A DNA stretch of 64,000 bases from Paragonimus westermani (Eukaryota > Platyhelminthes > Trematoda > Plagiorchiida > Troglotrematidae). Numbering within the stretch: the first letter of the stretch is position 1; each line of letters begins with the position of its first letter. The notes below the pieces were generated by a model. That model was not told the DNA's origin, searched no databases, and saw only the letters and a program-made list of their open reading frames with translations. Location: the NCBI GenBank assembly GCA_008508345.1, contig QNGE01001021.1:51104-115103 (forward strand), given 5' to 3'. Below, piece after piece: positions 25,870 through 37,370 of the stretch. Made by a program: the position numbers and the translations under genes.

Positions 25870-26300
25870 AGTCGAGTATTGAAGTTTGTGATCATCATCA
25901 CAAACAACAATGCATCAGTAATTCTCGATAATGCACAACCGCGGAGTAAAAAGAAGACGTTGTACAGAGAGGGGAAAAAGCGGAAGATGAGGGGAAAGGC
26001 TCTAACCACTGAAAATTGTGGCGTCTATATTCAACATCAACGTGCCTGCATTCTTCAGAAAGACAGTCGTGCTATAGGTGAAATTAAGGAATCCTCAGCA
26101 AGACCGCTTCTTTACAGCTTTCCCTGCCTTGAGTCATTGAGTACACTTACTTCACGGACAACACGGTCATAAAGCGACAACATTCCTCCCCCCCCCCCAA
26201 TGAGCCCGATTAGCCGCCACCTCATCTAACGTCTGCAGCCATCGACTCTGTGAAGTGCAAGGGCAACAGCCCGGGAGAGGAAGTTAATGACCCTGAGTAT
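25870..26300 (-). mobile_element. RTE-like LINE, 3'-end copy L2 (5'-truncated)
   Basis: It is collinear with the 3' end of the copy at 27700-29054. The coding end (minus) and 3' UTR align, including CGATTAGCCGCCA and CAGCCCGGGAGA on plus (26207, 26266) against 28030 and 28089. It also shares the purine-rich UTR and a terminal ATC/GAT run near 25886. An 11-C run at 26188-26198 is an insertion relative to the other copy. It is truncated at about 26300. Confidence 0.78.
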
Positions 26301-27695
26301 ATTTTCTGTTCACGAATGCGCAATGAGTACATCTTAGCTGTTCGGTTTAAGCGCTAGTGTTCCCTCTACTCACTGTTCACTGGACTGACGAGTGGACGTT
26401 GGTTCACGCGCTTGTGATACGAAATTTTGATCATGACGTAAATGCCATCACACTGCATGTAACCCAATTATAACTGCTAGGAAATCAGTCATATACAACT
26501 GTGAATATTTTTTGGGTAGCTCTGTTGTCCTAGTAGGAGGCTTAGTAACTATCATGTTTGTTACAATCGATGAATGACCGGGAAGTGTTTTTGAGACAAA
26601 CCGGAACTACAGGTTTCATCCAACCTGTTGATCACATAAATGTATACTGGTATAAATATACTGTAGTAGTAGATTCTGTGTGAAACGAAATTCATATCAT
26701 GTGGTTATTTTCTACAGAGACTGTTTGCAACAGGTAGCTGTATGCAAATGTTATGATCAGCCCTCAGAGACTCAAGTTTAGGCTGATGCCAATCGAACTT
26801 CCCAGTTACTCACCCACAAACTACTGTAAGAATGCAGTAATTATCGGCATTGAGGTCATAGATGCCCGCCGTTACATACTTAATTTTAAACGTGGCTGAA
26901 TTTGACTAGACGAGTGTAAAATTACTGCCTATTTTGAATGGTGTCCTAATAGTAAACGTTTTTACAACAACGTCTAGCTGAATTGTTTCTACGGAAAAAA
27001 ATTGGATCGAAGTCTAAATTCCTTCTGTGAATGGAAGCGTGGATATAAGTTTGAACATAACTAAAATGTAAGCTGCAGTGAACTATTCATTGAATAGTGA
27101 CCATTTTCATCCAGGTTTTCCCGTAATTCTTCTTTTCTGTGTTAGATGTAGTCAGACGGTTTCAAAGAGTGTACTTACACACCAATTAATGACTGGAAAT
27201 TAACTGTAATTTTTTAGCTTTAAATGTATCATAACTGTAAACGATGTTACTGCTTCCGTTCGTAAAGTTTTAACTGTTTAACTAGTCGGTCGGAGTGCAT
27301 GTTAACTCACCATTATGCATTGTCACATTTATCGGAAAGTTATGTGCAATAACTGCCTGACAATAAGCTGTACATTCAAGAAACAGCCGAACCGTATCAT
27401 ATTATTATCATTACTATTGTTACTCATTAGTTTAATCTCAGGTAAATTCGTGCAACTGCTGAATTGTTGGTAACTCATCCAACTCGATGAGCATGATCTG
27501 TTGTTCTGTAAGGAATAGATGTACGTTGGTTGCCATTTAGTGCATTGAGCTCCTAAACCGCAACTGCAAGATAGAGTGAAGTAATTGCAGTATTCCTAGT
27601 AAGACATTCACGAACGCGATTCGCAGAAAGAAAAAAGTTTTTGACAGTTCACTTACAGAGTTTACACAAATGACATGACGTAGATACTTACATTA
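26301..27695. other. unassigned DNA between two LINE copies
   Basis: AT-rich, with no gene or repeat recognised. Confidence 0.45.
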
Positions 27696-27696
27696 T

Positions 27697-29054
27697 CATC
27701 ATCATCATAGACAGCAATACATCAGTAGTTAACACCAATGCTTAACTCCCACACAACCATGAAGAAAAAGCAAACCCTATATATATAGGAGAGAAGGAAA
27801 AAAGAAGGGGACGGGAAGGGACCTAACTACCGAAAATAACTACGTCCATATTCAAACATTCAACATCAAGGTGCCTACACCTTGCAAACAACATAACCGA
27901 GCTGCAAGTGAGAGTAAGGCGTCATCAGCGAGACAGCTTCCTTACGGCTTTCACTGCCCCGCCTCATTAAATGTACTCACTTCACAAACAACTCGGACAA
28001 ACAACGACAACATTCACGCCACTGAGCTCGATTAGCCGCCATCTCACCCAGAGTCTCCAACCACCGACTCTGTGAGTCGCGAGGACCCCAGCCCGGGAGA
28101 CGAACACGACCCACGGTGGCCAACCCCTTCGTGAACGACTTCATTTCCCTACGCCAGGTCATTGTCTGTCCACCTCGCACCTTACACCAGTCGATCGCAG
28201 TGTCAGCGAATAGTGCTCGGTGTGGAAGACGACTAACTGGCATTCTTAATACATGACCTAACCATCTAAGCCTGTGTAAACGTAGAGATTGGACAAGAGA
28301 ACTCGTCTGACAATCACTACCAAACACCCGCTTCCTAACCTCCTCGTTACTTACGCGCTGATGCCACCCGATACGAGCGATTGAACGCAGACATCGGTGG
28401 TCAAATACTTGAAGACGGTTCACGTCTTCTACCCTGAGCGGCCAGGTCTCGCTGCCGTAAAGTAATACGGCCCTCACCGTTGTCTTATATACACGACCTT
28501 TAAGCTTCAGAGAAATACACCTCTGTCGCCAGAGATGCCTCAAGTTAGCGAATACCGCCCTAGCCTTAGAGATACGCGCTTCTATTTCATTCCCTACACC
28601 TCCACCGCTGCTGATGCAGCTTCCCAGGTATACAAACCGGTCAACAACCTCCATGACTACATTATCCAACATCAAATCGACGTGGTCACAGCAATCCTGC
28701 AGAAGCACTTTGCATTTTGAGGCTGCAAAGCGCATTCCGAAATAGCGAAATAGCGTCTAGCATTACTTGTGCCGATTGAAAGTTGTCAAACAGCAACACC
28801 TTGTCGTCAGCATCATCAAGATCAGTCAGTCTTTCACCAGGTAAGAGGTCCACGCCGGCATCTTGTGAGTGCTGGAGACAATCCTCCATTATTTCGTCTA
28901 TAACGAAATTAAACAAAAATGGTGACAGCGGACAGCTTTGGCGTACGCCACAACGGGCCGACTGACGCTCAGTGAGGGTGGGCTCAACGGGAGCAGTAAT
29001 CAATGAATTGTTGAATAACGATAATGCAGTATATAGATCTGTAATTATCGGCAC
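27697..29054 (-). mobile_element. RTE-like LINE, copy L1: RT C-terminal half and 3' UTR
   Basis: This is the longest open frame in the window (27977-28735, 252 aa). It encodes the post-palm region of a flatworm endonuclease/reverse transcriptase: SKCKVLLQD, VDRFVYLGSCIS, ARAVFANLRHLWRQR, GRVYKTTVRAVLLYGSETWP, FDHRCLRSIARIGWHQRVSN, LHRLRWLGHVLRMP, VRGGQTMTW, GWGPRDSQSRWLETLGEMAA. Upstream (28686-29054), in another frame, is the palm: GVRQSCPLSPFLFNFVIDEI, then DLDDADDKVLLF, where the catalytic YADD has become DADD. The frame break near 28690-28735 and truncation at about 29050 make it a pseudogene. The 3' UTR (27700-27976) ends in a short ATC/GAT run, as RTE-clade elements often do. Confidence 0.93.
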
Positions 29055-29484
29055 ATTCTTAAAGATGTAAACGCCAGAAGTGAATTACCGAAAAGAACTT
29101 TCTTTGCCACTGGTGCGTGATTTGAACTATACATCACTCATGACAAAATCAATCCAATAATACACGTGATCAACCTTAGTCATTTTTTATGAAATCCAGC
29201 GTATTTCAGTAGACGGGAACGGTGAGCCTGTAAGGTTAGTCTGTCAAACTATTTTAGTAAACGCAAATGCCACATTAGCAGGATGATTTGGTCTGGGAGT
29301 AAGTCTTCTCTTGCCATTAGATAGAAAGCCAGTGTGAATCTCTGTTTCCAAACCATATTGCATTGCACTATGTTAAGCGTTGTACGGGAGATAGTATCGG
29401 CCGTACTGAAAAATCATTTGGTGTACAGAATATGTGAATTGACGAACATATGAAGGCAGCTATCACAATCTCATAGACAATTTA

Positions 29485-29695
29485 GTCAGCCCCTTTCAAA
29501 ATGAAGCACTGGGCTCGAGTTTCACTCTCGTTAGAGCTCGTCAGTAGTGGATGTCCATGCCACGGCCAGGGCAAGAACACTGGTGGCGGTTTCCTGAATC
29601 AACCGAGTTGACCGTTGTGCCATTGACCTCACATTAGACACCACCGAACCACTTTAGATGAACGTTCAGCCACTTTTGCTTGTGATTAATCGCCA
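29485..29695 (-). mobile_element. hammerhead SINE, copy S4
   Basis: The minus strand carries the head (AACGTTCATC..., CTAATGTGAGGTCAATGGCA and CAACGGTCAACTC as the A-box region), CTGGCCGTGGCATGGACATC and a hammerhead (29511-29555). A tail start (CAGTGCTTCATTTTGAAAGG) follows. It is divergent from S5, whose copy starts about 10 bp away on the plus strand. Confidence 0.75.
29511..29555 (-). ncRNA. hammerhead ribozyme with altered cleavage triplet (in S4)
   Basis: CTGACGA is at 29544-29538. Stem II is GCTCT/AGAGT with loop AACG (one G-T wobble), and GAAAC is at 29523-29519. Loop TCGA follows, then GCC instead of GTC. The core is otherwise complete. The U16.1 to C change breaks the A15.1-U16.1 pair and should reduce or abolish cleavage. 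Confidence 0.68.
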
Positions 29696-29702
29696 TTTCT
29701 AG

Positions 29703-30235
29703 TTCCAGTAGCTGCAAAGATATGCACTGTTAGGAAGCTGTAACAATAGCGAAACTGGAGTCCAGTGCTTCTTTTCGAAAGGAGCAGACTGAAAGTTTTG
29801 CGGTAATGAGATAGCTGTGTCCAACTGTGGTTGATGTTCAATTTGTATGGAAACTAAAATCCCCTACTACTCATCAGTAATCAAAAATATTTCTCAGGCT
29901 AACGATTCCCAGGATTTCAACTGGGAGAGAGGTGCTAATCGAGGGGTCATCGATTGGAATTAACGGGACAGTTACTACATCTTCTCTTGAAGCGTTTGAG
30001 TCGTCAAAGCACTACTTATGAGTGAATGAAGCTGAACGTGGCCGGATTTTTAGTTTCCGTTGTGGGAGGCATGTACACTAATGGCGATCCCTAACGGAAG
30101 CGAAACTAGTATTTCCAGTGCTTCTTTTCAAAAGGGGCCAACTGAAAGGTCTGTGAGAATGCGATAGCTGCGATCAGCACTGAGTGTTGTTCAGTTAATG
30201 TAAAATGAAAATCCCATATTACTTGCGGAACGTAA
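29703..30235 (+). mobile_element. hammerhead SINE, tandem dimer S5 (both ribozymes degraded)
   Basis: Two direct copies of the ribozyme-tail block are about 351 bp apart (GAAACTGGAG at 29751, GAAACTAGT at 30102). Each is followed by CCAGTGCTTCTTTTC-AAAGG and ATAGCTG. Between them is the block CTACTACTCATCAGTAATCA and TCATCGATTGGAAT shared with S1. CTGACGA has decayed to TTAGGAA in the first copy and ATGGCGA in the second. Tandem arrangement is the usual organisation of hammerhead retroposons and retrozymes. Confidence 0.75.
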
Positions 30236-30239
30236 CACA

Positions 30240-33200
30240 ACTAAACTTCAACTCCACTACAACAACCAGATTCAGATGAGTGTTGATCAAAACGTCTTCA
30301 ATGTCTCTGGTTGCAATCACACAGTGCTGATCAGGGACAGATTACTTGAGTAGATCAGTTGCTAATTAACCAAGTTTGGCCGACAGGTCATGATCAGTAC
30401 GCCTCAGAACGACGCGGACTTGCCCCCTCTCTTGGCTTGCGACTGTTTTATCGCATAAGCTAACAAATTTTCTATGGCATAACGCCTGATGCCAGATCAA
30501 AACAAAAACACTGAGATTCCTTACATCGTGCTATTCAAACGGCTTGCGAACAGTCATCTGTAACAACTGACAACAAAATTGCTAACTGGACTGGCCCGTC
30601 AAGTTTAAATCTCACGTATGTACTTAGTCCTGTGACCGAATCTACCTCAAGCAACGCGTAGACAAATAACGTCCACCGAATCCAAAATAAGGTTTGATCG
30701 AAGATTCCATAATACAGTTGAACAAGCGATGGAATACGCCGGAAAAACTACCAAACACCTTAACTCTGGCAATCGATGTAAACAGTACAGTTATGCCGTA
30801 GGTGTGAAAGTCGACAGTTTAAAATTAAAACTGTTGGTATCCTTCATAAATTTGAACACGTCGATCAGAAGACAGGCATTGGTAGACGCTGTTACTTTGT
30901 ATTGTCCATTCAGTACTAACGAGGGATGTAAAGAACACTAGTGATATAGGTTGAACAAATAAAACAGAAAATGAGGCGGGAGACACAACGCAAAACAGTT
31001 AGGTTTGTGGCAGCGAGAGGCTTAAGATTGGACAAAAATATTACAAAATAAATGTACAATCACCTCACAGTTCGATTTGATAAACCAAACAAAATTGTGG
31101 TCGTTTGACTCACCTCAAACAATAACAGGTAGATTACACACTGACCTGGAGACCAGTAAACCAAAATGTCCCGATCAGGATGTTCGGTTAAGAAGCAGAA
31201 TTGAAAGGGAATTATTTACAATAGAGTCAACTACAAATCTGAGAAGTCAGAAACATCTGGAAGGAATTTTTCACCAAATTCTGTAACCGCACGATGTACT
31301 CTGTACACAGTGATCTTATGAGCGAAATCGTTCTGATACGTTAAGTCACATATACGTTCGGCCACGAGATGATCGATAAGTTGAGGGCAGCCGGTTAAAT
31401 GATGGCACAGTCTATAATCCGTCGAAAACGGATAATGTATACAAACCCAAAGGTTGGTCATTCTGAGGGTAACTTGTTGAAACACAAACAAGCTCAGATC
31501 AAGCGACGTACCTTTAGAAATCAACTGTCACGAAGATGAACAAGTAACTATCGTGCAACCCTAAGGTGACAGCAAAACAGATGGACGAAAAAGTCTACCT
31601 CAGTTAAAAACAGAACGGCTTAGCGGATTGAACAGACGAAATAATTCTGTCATGCAGTATTCATTTGCCGTCAGTCCTATAACTGTCCGACAGATCTTAC
31701 GGTTGGGTAAGTAATACAGTAGAACCAGTGGAAAAGATAAACAGGATATGAGGAAGCATAAGTCAAGTGGGAAACTCTGAAAGACATCTTTAGGACAGCC
31801 AGGAAGCAGAAGTGGACAAGAGGAAATGTAACGTATGTAGTGCTTGTTGAATTAACTGGGTGAACACCTAAACAGAAGACAATCGGAAAATAGTAACGAT
31901 GAATTTCTTTACAGATCCGTCAGTCTGTGGCGATCAGTTGTCTGAATATCTACATTAATATTTGTCTCCTGGAGACAACCGTAAATCAGAGTGAACGCTT
32001 TTATTTCGTTAAGTTCATCAGACTGTGTGGGTTGAAATTCCATTCAACTTTAAACGCGTCAAGATAACGCCGTTGCGAAATCTCATATATAAAAATGTAT
32101 TGATGACTTAACTTTCCCATTAGGAAATTCGTCTTTTGAAACATACATCCCACACGTACCTTCAGCTATTTCGGATAAATTCATTCCGGTAAATTTTGTA
32201 AATCCAAACTGACCCAGTTGAGTACAGCTAAATGTGCATAATTTTGCACCAACGTCCGGACGACATGTGCGGTATGCTTCATAATGCCCCAAGATGGCTG
32301 ATTATTGAAGTACCACTTAAGTAACTTTTAAAATATGGAAGGGTTACAATCCAGTCAGTTCGGACCGGTAATAAGAAATATAGACTCTCTGCAAATTGTG
32401 AATAGGGGCCAATCTAAACAGACTGGTTTCAAACCGATTTGTTTCTTACTGTTCTTGACTCCATGGCTCGTCTTACTCATTCCAACGAGTCACTGCTCCA
32501 TATGGAATGCAGGGATGCCCTTTTCTGGATTTACGACCTGATTTATGCATTTAAAAGCATCAATACGAAGACGATTCCATTTTCCCAACCTTTATAAGAT
32601 TCTTTCTTTAACGTTTCTTTAACGTTTTGTCAGTATTGGGAAATTCATGTGATTTACTGGGGAACTATAATCTCCATTCACAGTCGGTCCTCAGGGTCGA
32701 CAGAGTGTAAACCTCCTTGATATTTATCCTAATGCTTGATAATATCTTTCAAACAACTATTACCATGATCCCGTTGTAGAAATCACACATCCAAATGCAT
32801 TTCCCAGGTCCGCTTGCCAAGCAGCCTATCCGGATTCGCAACGTGGCCACGGTCCCGGTATGTCTAGGAAATACCACCAGAAAATGTAATGAGATCGTTT
32901 TCATTTATCGGTGGGATCTAAGGTTCAACCACATAACCATGTAACTAACGAATCCCTTTCTCGATTATTTTGATGAGTGCCACGCAGTTGCATCGAGTTG
33001 CAACATGTGAGGGAGGTTACATAAGCCGGCGAATCAAGATTGTCCACATCACACACGTTTGTCTCGTCAATGCATGTGTAGACCCATAAGGATTCAGCTA
33101 CGTTTTCCAAGTTTGGATACCTAATGATTCTATCCCTTTCAAGATATCTGTGAAGTTTCTGTACGTTTTCCCATATAAACCCCGTGAATTTACAATTTCT

Positions 33201-33300
33201 CATTGTTGCGAAGCCTGCGATGAATATGCACCTCAGGTCCGAATTGATTTTTTAGTTTAACGCCTATCTCCGAGTGTTTTTATATCCCCAACCACAGCTA
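30240..33300. other. unassigned DNA, about 3 kb
   Basis: No supported gene. Open frames up to 97 aa (31231-31524 minus, 32925-33203 minus) match no family I recognise and have no convincing splice sites. Confidence 0.45.
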
Positions 33301-33309
33301 CACACATTC

Positions 33310-33480
33310 AGGTTTCGTTCTAGTTAGAGCTCATCAGTAATGCACATTTCATTGCCCTGGACAGAACTAGAACTTCACAAGAGTCAGCTGTGTTGAACAC
33401 TGCGCCACTAACCTCACATTAGGCACGACCAAATCACCATACGCAAAATGTCCGGCACATTCGCTTGCTTCTTCTTTCTC
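33310..33480 (-). mobile_element. hammerhead SINE, copy S6 (cleavage site lost)
   Basis: On minus it carries the head with CCTAATGTGAGGTTAGTGGC and GCAGTGTTCAACAC (A-box-like), then GTGCATTA, CTGATGA (33337-33331), a stem II with one mismatch and GAAAC (33316-33312). The loop is followed by ATG rather than GTC. Core sequences survive but the cleavage triplet is gone. Confidence 0.7.
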
Positions 33481-33484
33481 CCAG

Positions 33485-36400
33485 GTTTACTAAGTTAGCA
33501 CAGCAGAATGTCAACAATAACTGCCAACGCAACGCCAGCCAGTGAGCTCTGATCAACAGCATTGTTGAAAGTCAATAGTTCCGGGTTCTCTTGCGCAACA
33601 GTATCATGAATCAGCCAACTGTATCGACTTGGTGAATAGTTGTCGTCAGCTATTTAGCAGACGACGGTGTAAAATTTCAAGCAACGGGTTCACCGATTTG
33701 AGATTATTGTGCCGTCAGTGATTTTAGAAAGAGAAAGTTGAAGCAACCCTTCGAATTTTCGTGGTGTCTATGACGTAAAACTTTGTGTGGTTATGTGTGT
33801 TCACAAACTCTCTGTATCCATTTGTCTGTTGCATGTAGTCTGCATGCTTTACGTTTGCGACTGATGATGGAAAGTTAAAATATCACAGCGCATGTATTCT
33901 TTCTGCTTAATGAGTTTGGTAAAGAAAGTCTGTTGTTTCCTATTTGACTTACTGACAAATGATAGACAACTAACCGTTGTCCACTCCAAGTTTTAGTTTG
34001 AACACCACTCACATCTAACCGCGACTGTCGCATTCAAGTAAACTTTCCAGTTGATCTTTACGAAAAGAAACGCCAAGCTCGACTTTTGGTGTTGTTATTA
34101 CGCCTTTCTTTTGGGTGTTTGAGACAGCTTACTGGTTACTACCCGAACAGACAGGTTTCAGTCTGGCCACTCTCAGTTTTGCTCAGTCCGTCAGTATATC
34201 AAAAATGTGACTTACTTCAACCCTTTCAATTTGTCATAATTGCCATTTGTTTGTGTACTTTCAGGAAGCCATTTTCAGTCGAAGTCTTGCTAGGGACATG
34301 CTAAGATGACTGACTAGAAATTCATCTGAAACGGAAGTGGTGTTATCACTCGTCGATTGCGCGGTCCCGATGCTGGTACTGACAGTCAGCTGGAGGTGAA
34401 CCCAAGTGGGCATATGCACTTGAACAGTATATACAAATTTAAGAGATGCTCCATATACCATACATATACCTTGACTTACTGAGAAATGGATACGTTAAAA
34501 GCGTGAGTATTTTAGTCACCATGGGTTTAGGAATAGGTCTTCCAACGGGGCATCCCTTGAAAATACGTGGAAAGCTGAAGAAATTCGACACGTCATAGAT
34601 TGTGTAGATGAAGGTAGTTAAATGATGTTACTGTCGGCAGAACGATAAATTCTTATACTCATCTTTCGCTTTTGCCTTAATAAAACTGACCTAAACAGAC
34701 CCATCGAGAGCTTCAGATTCAAAAAGTTGATTTGCTTGAAAACTAGGTATGAGGCTTCCCCCGGGATGCTACCTGGGACATATACCCAAAGAGTGTAATT
34801 CATTTGGTTACGAGATTCTAGTCTAAGCCGAGTGCACAGTTAGAAGAACGTTTAGACCTACTTTTGAATACTTTCGTGTACGGTAAATTTGATCGCGGCT
34901 CCCTCAAGCTTTTCAAGAGCACTGGGAGGTTTCCGCCAGCGGTTACGACCAACTGTTGGTCAGTCAGAGTGTCTTCCGTTGAAAGGAAAGTTTCATTATT
35001 CCAATCTTTCTTGATTGGGAGATAGCAGTAGTGTACTATGGATATAGATATGTTGGATGCACATAGGATCGTACCTCCCACTCATACAATTCCACACAAT
35101 AACTAGTGCGGCATATACCTGTACGGTTGAAATCGGTTTTCACGTATTTGCTACAGTCGGATATGTTTGACACGATTGTGGCTAGTAGAACTGAAGTCCT
35201 GACAGATATAGTTTTCCGAGTCAGTGCAGTATACAAGCGTGACCTGCTCATCTGGGTAGAAAATCAGAACAACGGGCTCGAATCTGGTACAAACCGAGGG
35301 TGCAGTTTTCACTTGCGGCTGTCTGCACAGATTGAATATCCATACCCTCACAGCAAACAGAGCGATTTGTTATTTTGTGCTGTTCTCCCTTCTGATCTGC
35401 TATCTCACATTTGCCGAGTGACAACTACTCAACCAGTAACCGTTCTACACCACTCGGTGCAATTCCACTGCGCTGAGCATGTGCACCAGTGAAGTTTAAA
35501 AGACTAGCGATCGAGTAACATGTGAAAACAGAGAAGTGTGATCAGTTGGAGAAGTACACATGCGGAGACCAAAGGATGAGCAAATCAACGATATCATGAA
35601 TATGCCCATTGTACAGAGTGATGGTAGTTCAGCTCACGTAGAGTCTGCTTTCTGGGAAGATGGGAAAAGTTGATCGAGCTTTACTGAACATGCAATCGGG
35701 GAATTGCTAACATTCAGGTAGAATGATCGAATGTTCGAAGGTGCTAATATTCCGGCACATCGGTTGTACGGATAACCTGCTCGACCGTGTGCTCTCAATT
35801 TCACAAAGTATATACGAGAGCATCCTAACTGAGTGAGTTTCAAAACTGAAGAAGGTCCCACACCTAAGAACATTGCTGGCAGAAGACGAAAAGAAGATAA
35901 AACAACAACTTATCGCGAGGCGTATGCGAGAGATGAACTGGGACTGATATGTACAATTAATCGTACCACGCAATTGCCAAGCAGTAAACTGAAATACTGG
36001 AACGCATACGGCGGGAATGACGCTCGTGAGACTACCAGGTTTGTGGATCCCGTGAGGGTTATACTGATGACGAAGACACCGGTAAAAAAATTGCTGTGAT
36101 CCATATTTAAACGCAGTTCATCAGGGCAGATGTAAACCTCTAGTTTCGGACAGAACAAGAGTAGAAATACATAGTTTGGTAGGATCAAACTGGTTCTGTA
36201 CATAATGAATTATTCATTAGCAAACTAATCTTAGGAGTAAAGTGAAGTCTGCGCACTAAATAAGAGCTTGTCAGTCGGCACTTTGCAAGACAGTAGCATG
36301 AACAATTAACTTGAACAGTGTAAAAACAATCAAAGCGGAGTTCACATTGTCAATAAGAACGACGTCACTACAGGAATAAAGCTGAAGCCGGATACATTCG

Positions 36401-36735
36401 CCTCCATCCCCGCAGACACGATAGTAGCGTGGTGTATCGACTATTCGCCCAGGGATTCGAGTCTTTAAGCCACAGTTCTGTCACCACATTAATCGTAAAG
36501 TTTGCAGTTATCCAGATTTTTTCTCATTGGTTCTACCGAGAAGCGACAGTTTGCACATGAGCTGCCTCAAAGCAACTTCGCCATTCACAGACGTTTTACG
36601 GTTGGGGACAGTTAGATTTTTTGTGGTTAAACAGAACATTCAGAATGGTTACTCGGATTGCAAAAGTAGATTTTTTTAAAAAAAGAAAACTATTTTCGTG
36701 CCCTATTCTTGATATTCAGTTCATCAGAAATCAAA
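33485..36735. other. unassigned DNA with one dispersed repeat
   Basis: Open frames up to 128 aa are present at 35106-35492 on plus, partly because that region belongs to a repeat also seen at 47288. No gene is supported. Confidence 0.45.
35186..35258. repeat. dispersed repeat D, copy 1
   Basis: GAACTGAAGTCCTGACAGAT, then GTGCAGTATACAAGCGTGAC and CTGGGTAG. It aligns at about three-quarters identity with 47288-47359. A B-box-like GGCTCGAATCTGG follows at about 35277, so it may be part of another tRNA-related SINE. Confidence 0.55.
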
Positions 36736-36739
36736 TGAA

Positions 36740-37370
36740 TTAGCAATGAGATTCATGGATAAGCTGGAATCTCAACTTCAGCCTACTATTCGGAGACTTA
36801 ATGTGACATCAAGATGTTGATGACTTAGTTGTTGTTACGCAATTGCATGACGAGCTAACAACTCTCATCCAACTTCTTTACACATAGAAAAAGGAATCTA
36901 GCAATGTGTCCTAAATGTTGCGTGTCAAATTGACTGGGGATCAAAACAATACACTGAGCAGACCGGTAAACCGTAAACTAACGTAGTGTTACTTTAACCA
37001 TTTTGAACACATTAAACAGAGGAAGAATCTGTTTACTAACCGTAACAAGAAAGAACTGCTCAGATAAGCCAACGGAACACTAACTGAAAACGGCTCAGAA
37101 TCTATTGAGGATAAATGGCTATCCAGAGCAATTACTCCATTCGAACATGATTGCCAAAAATACGCTTAGAGGAAGTACTGCAGAAGATCGATTTAAGTGT
37201 TGCGTATCTAGGTCGTCTAGACGTGCCTCTCCGGGGGGCAATCTTGGGAAGCTGGCTCGTTATGCTAATGTTAGGACTGAACTGAAAAGACAAGCTAACA
37301 GTCCAAGAATAACCAACGCTCGTGTATTCGATTTCATACTGTTCTTGCACATTGACAAAGTCAGAGTTTC
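36740..37370 (+). mobile_element. Penelope-like element fragment (RT palm to linker)
   Basis: The translation, with frame changes, gives LAMRFMDKLESQLQ (for LADIFMDKLE), DVDDLVVVTQLHDELTTLIQ (catalytic YVDD as DVDD, near 36813), PVNRKLT, YFNHFEHIKQRKNLF (for the xSFVPLxxKRNL block), LLRINGYPEQLLHSNM (37102 on) and possibly LVYSISYCSCTL (GIY-YIG entry, near 37318). The order is that of a PLE. Stops and frameshifts show it is dead. An open frame that continues to 37482 is unexplained and Arg/Lys-rich. Confidence 0.72.
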
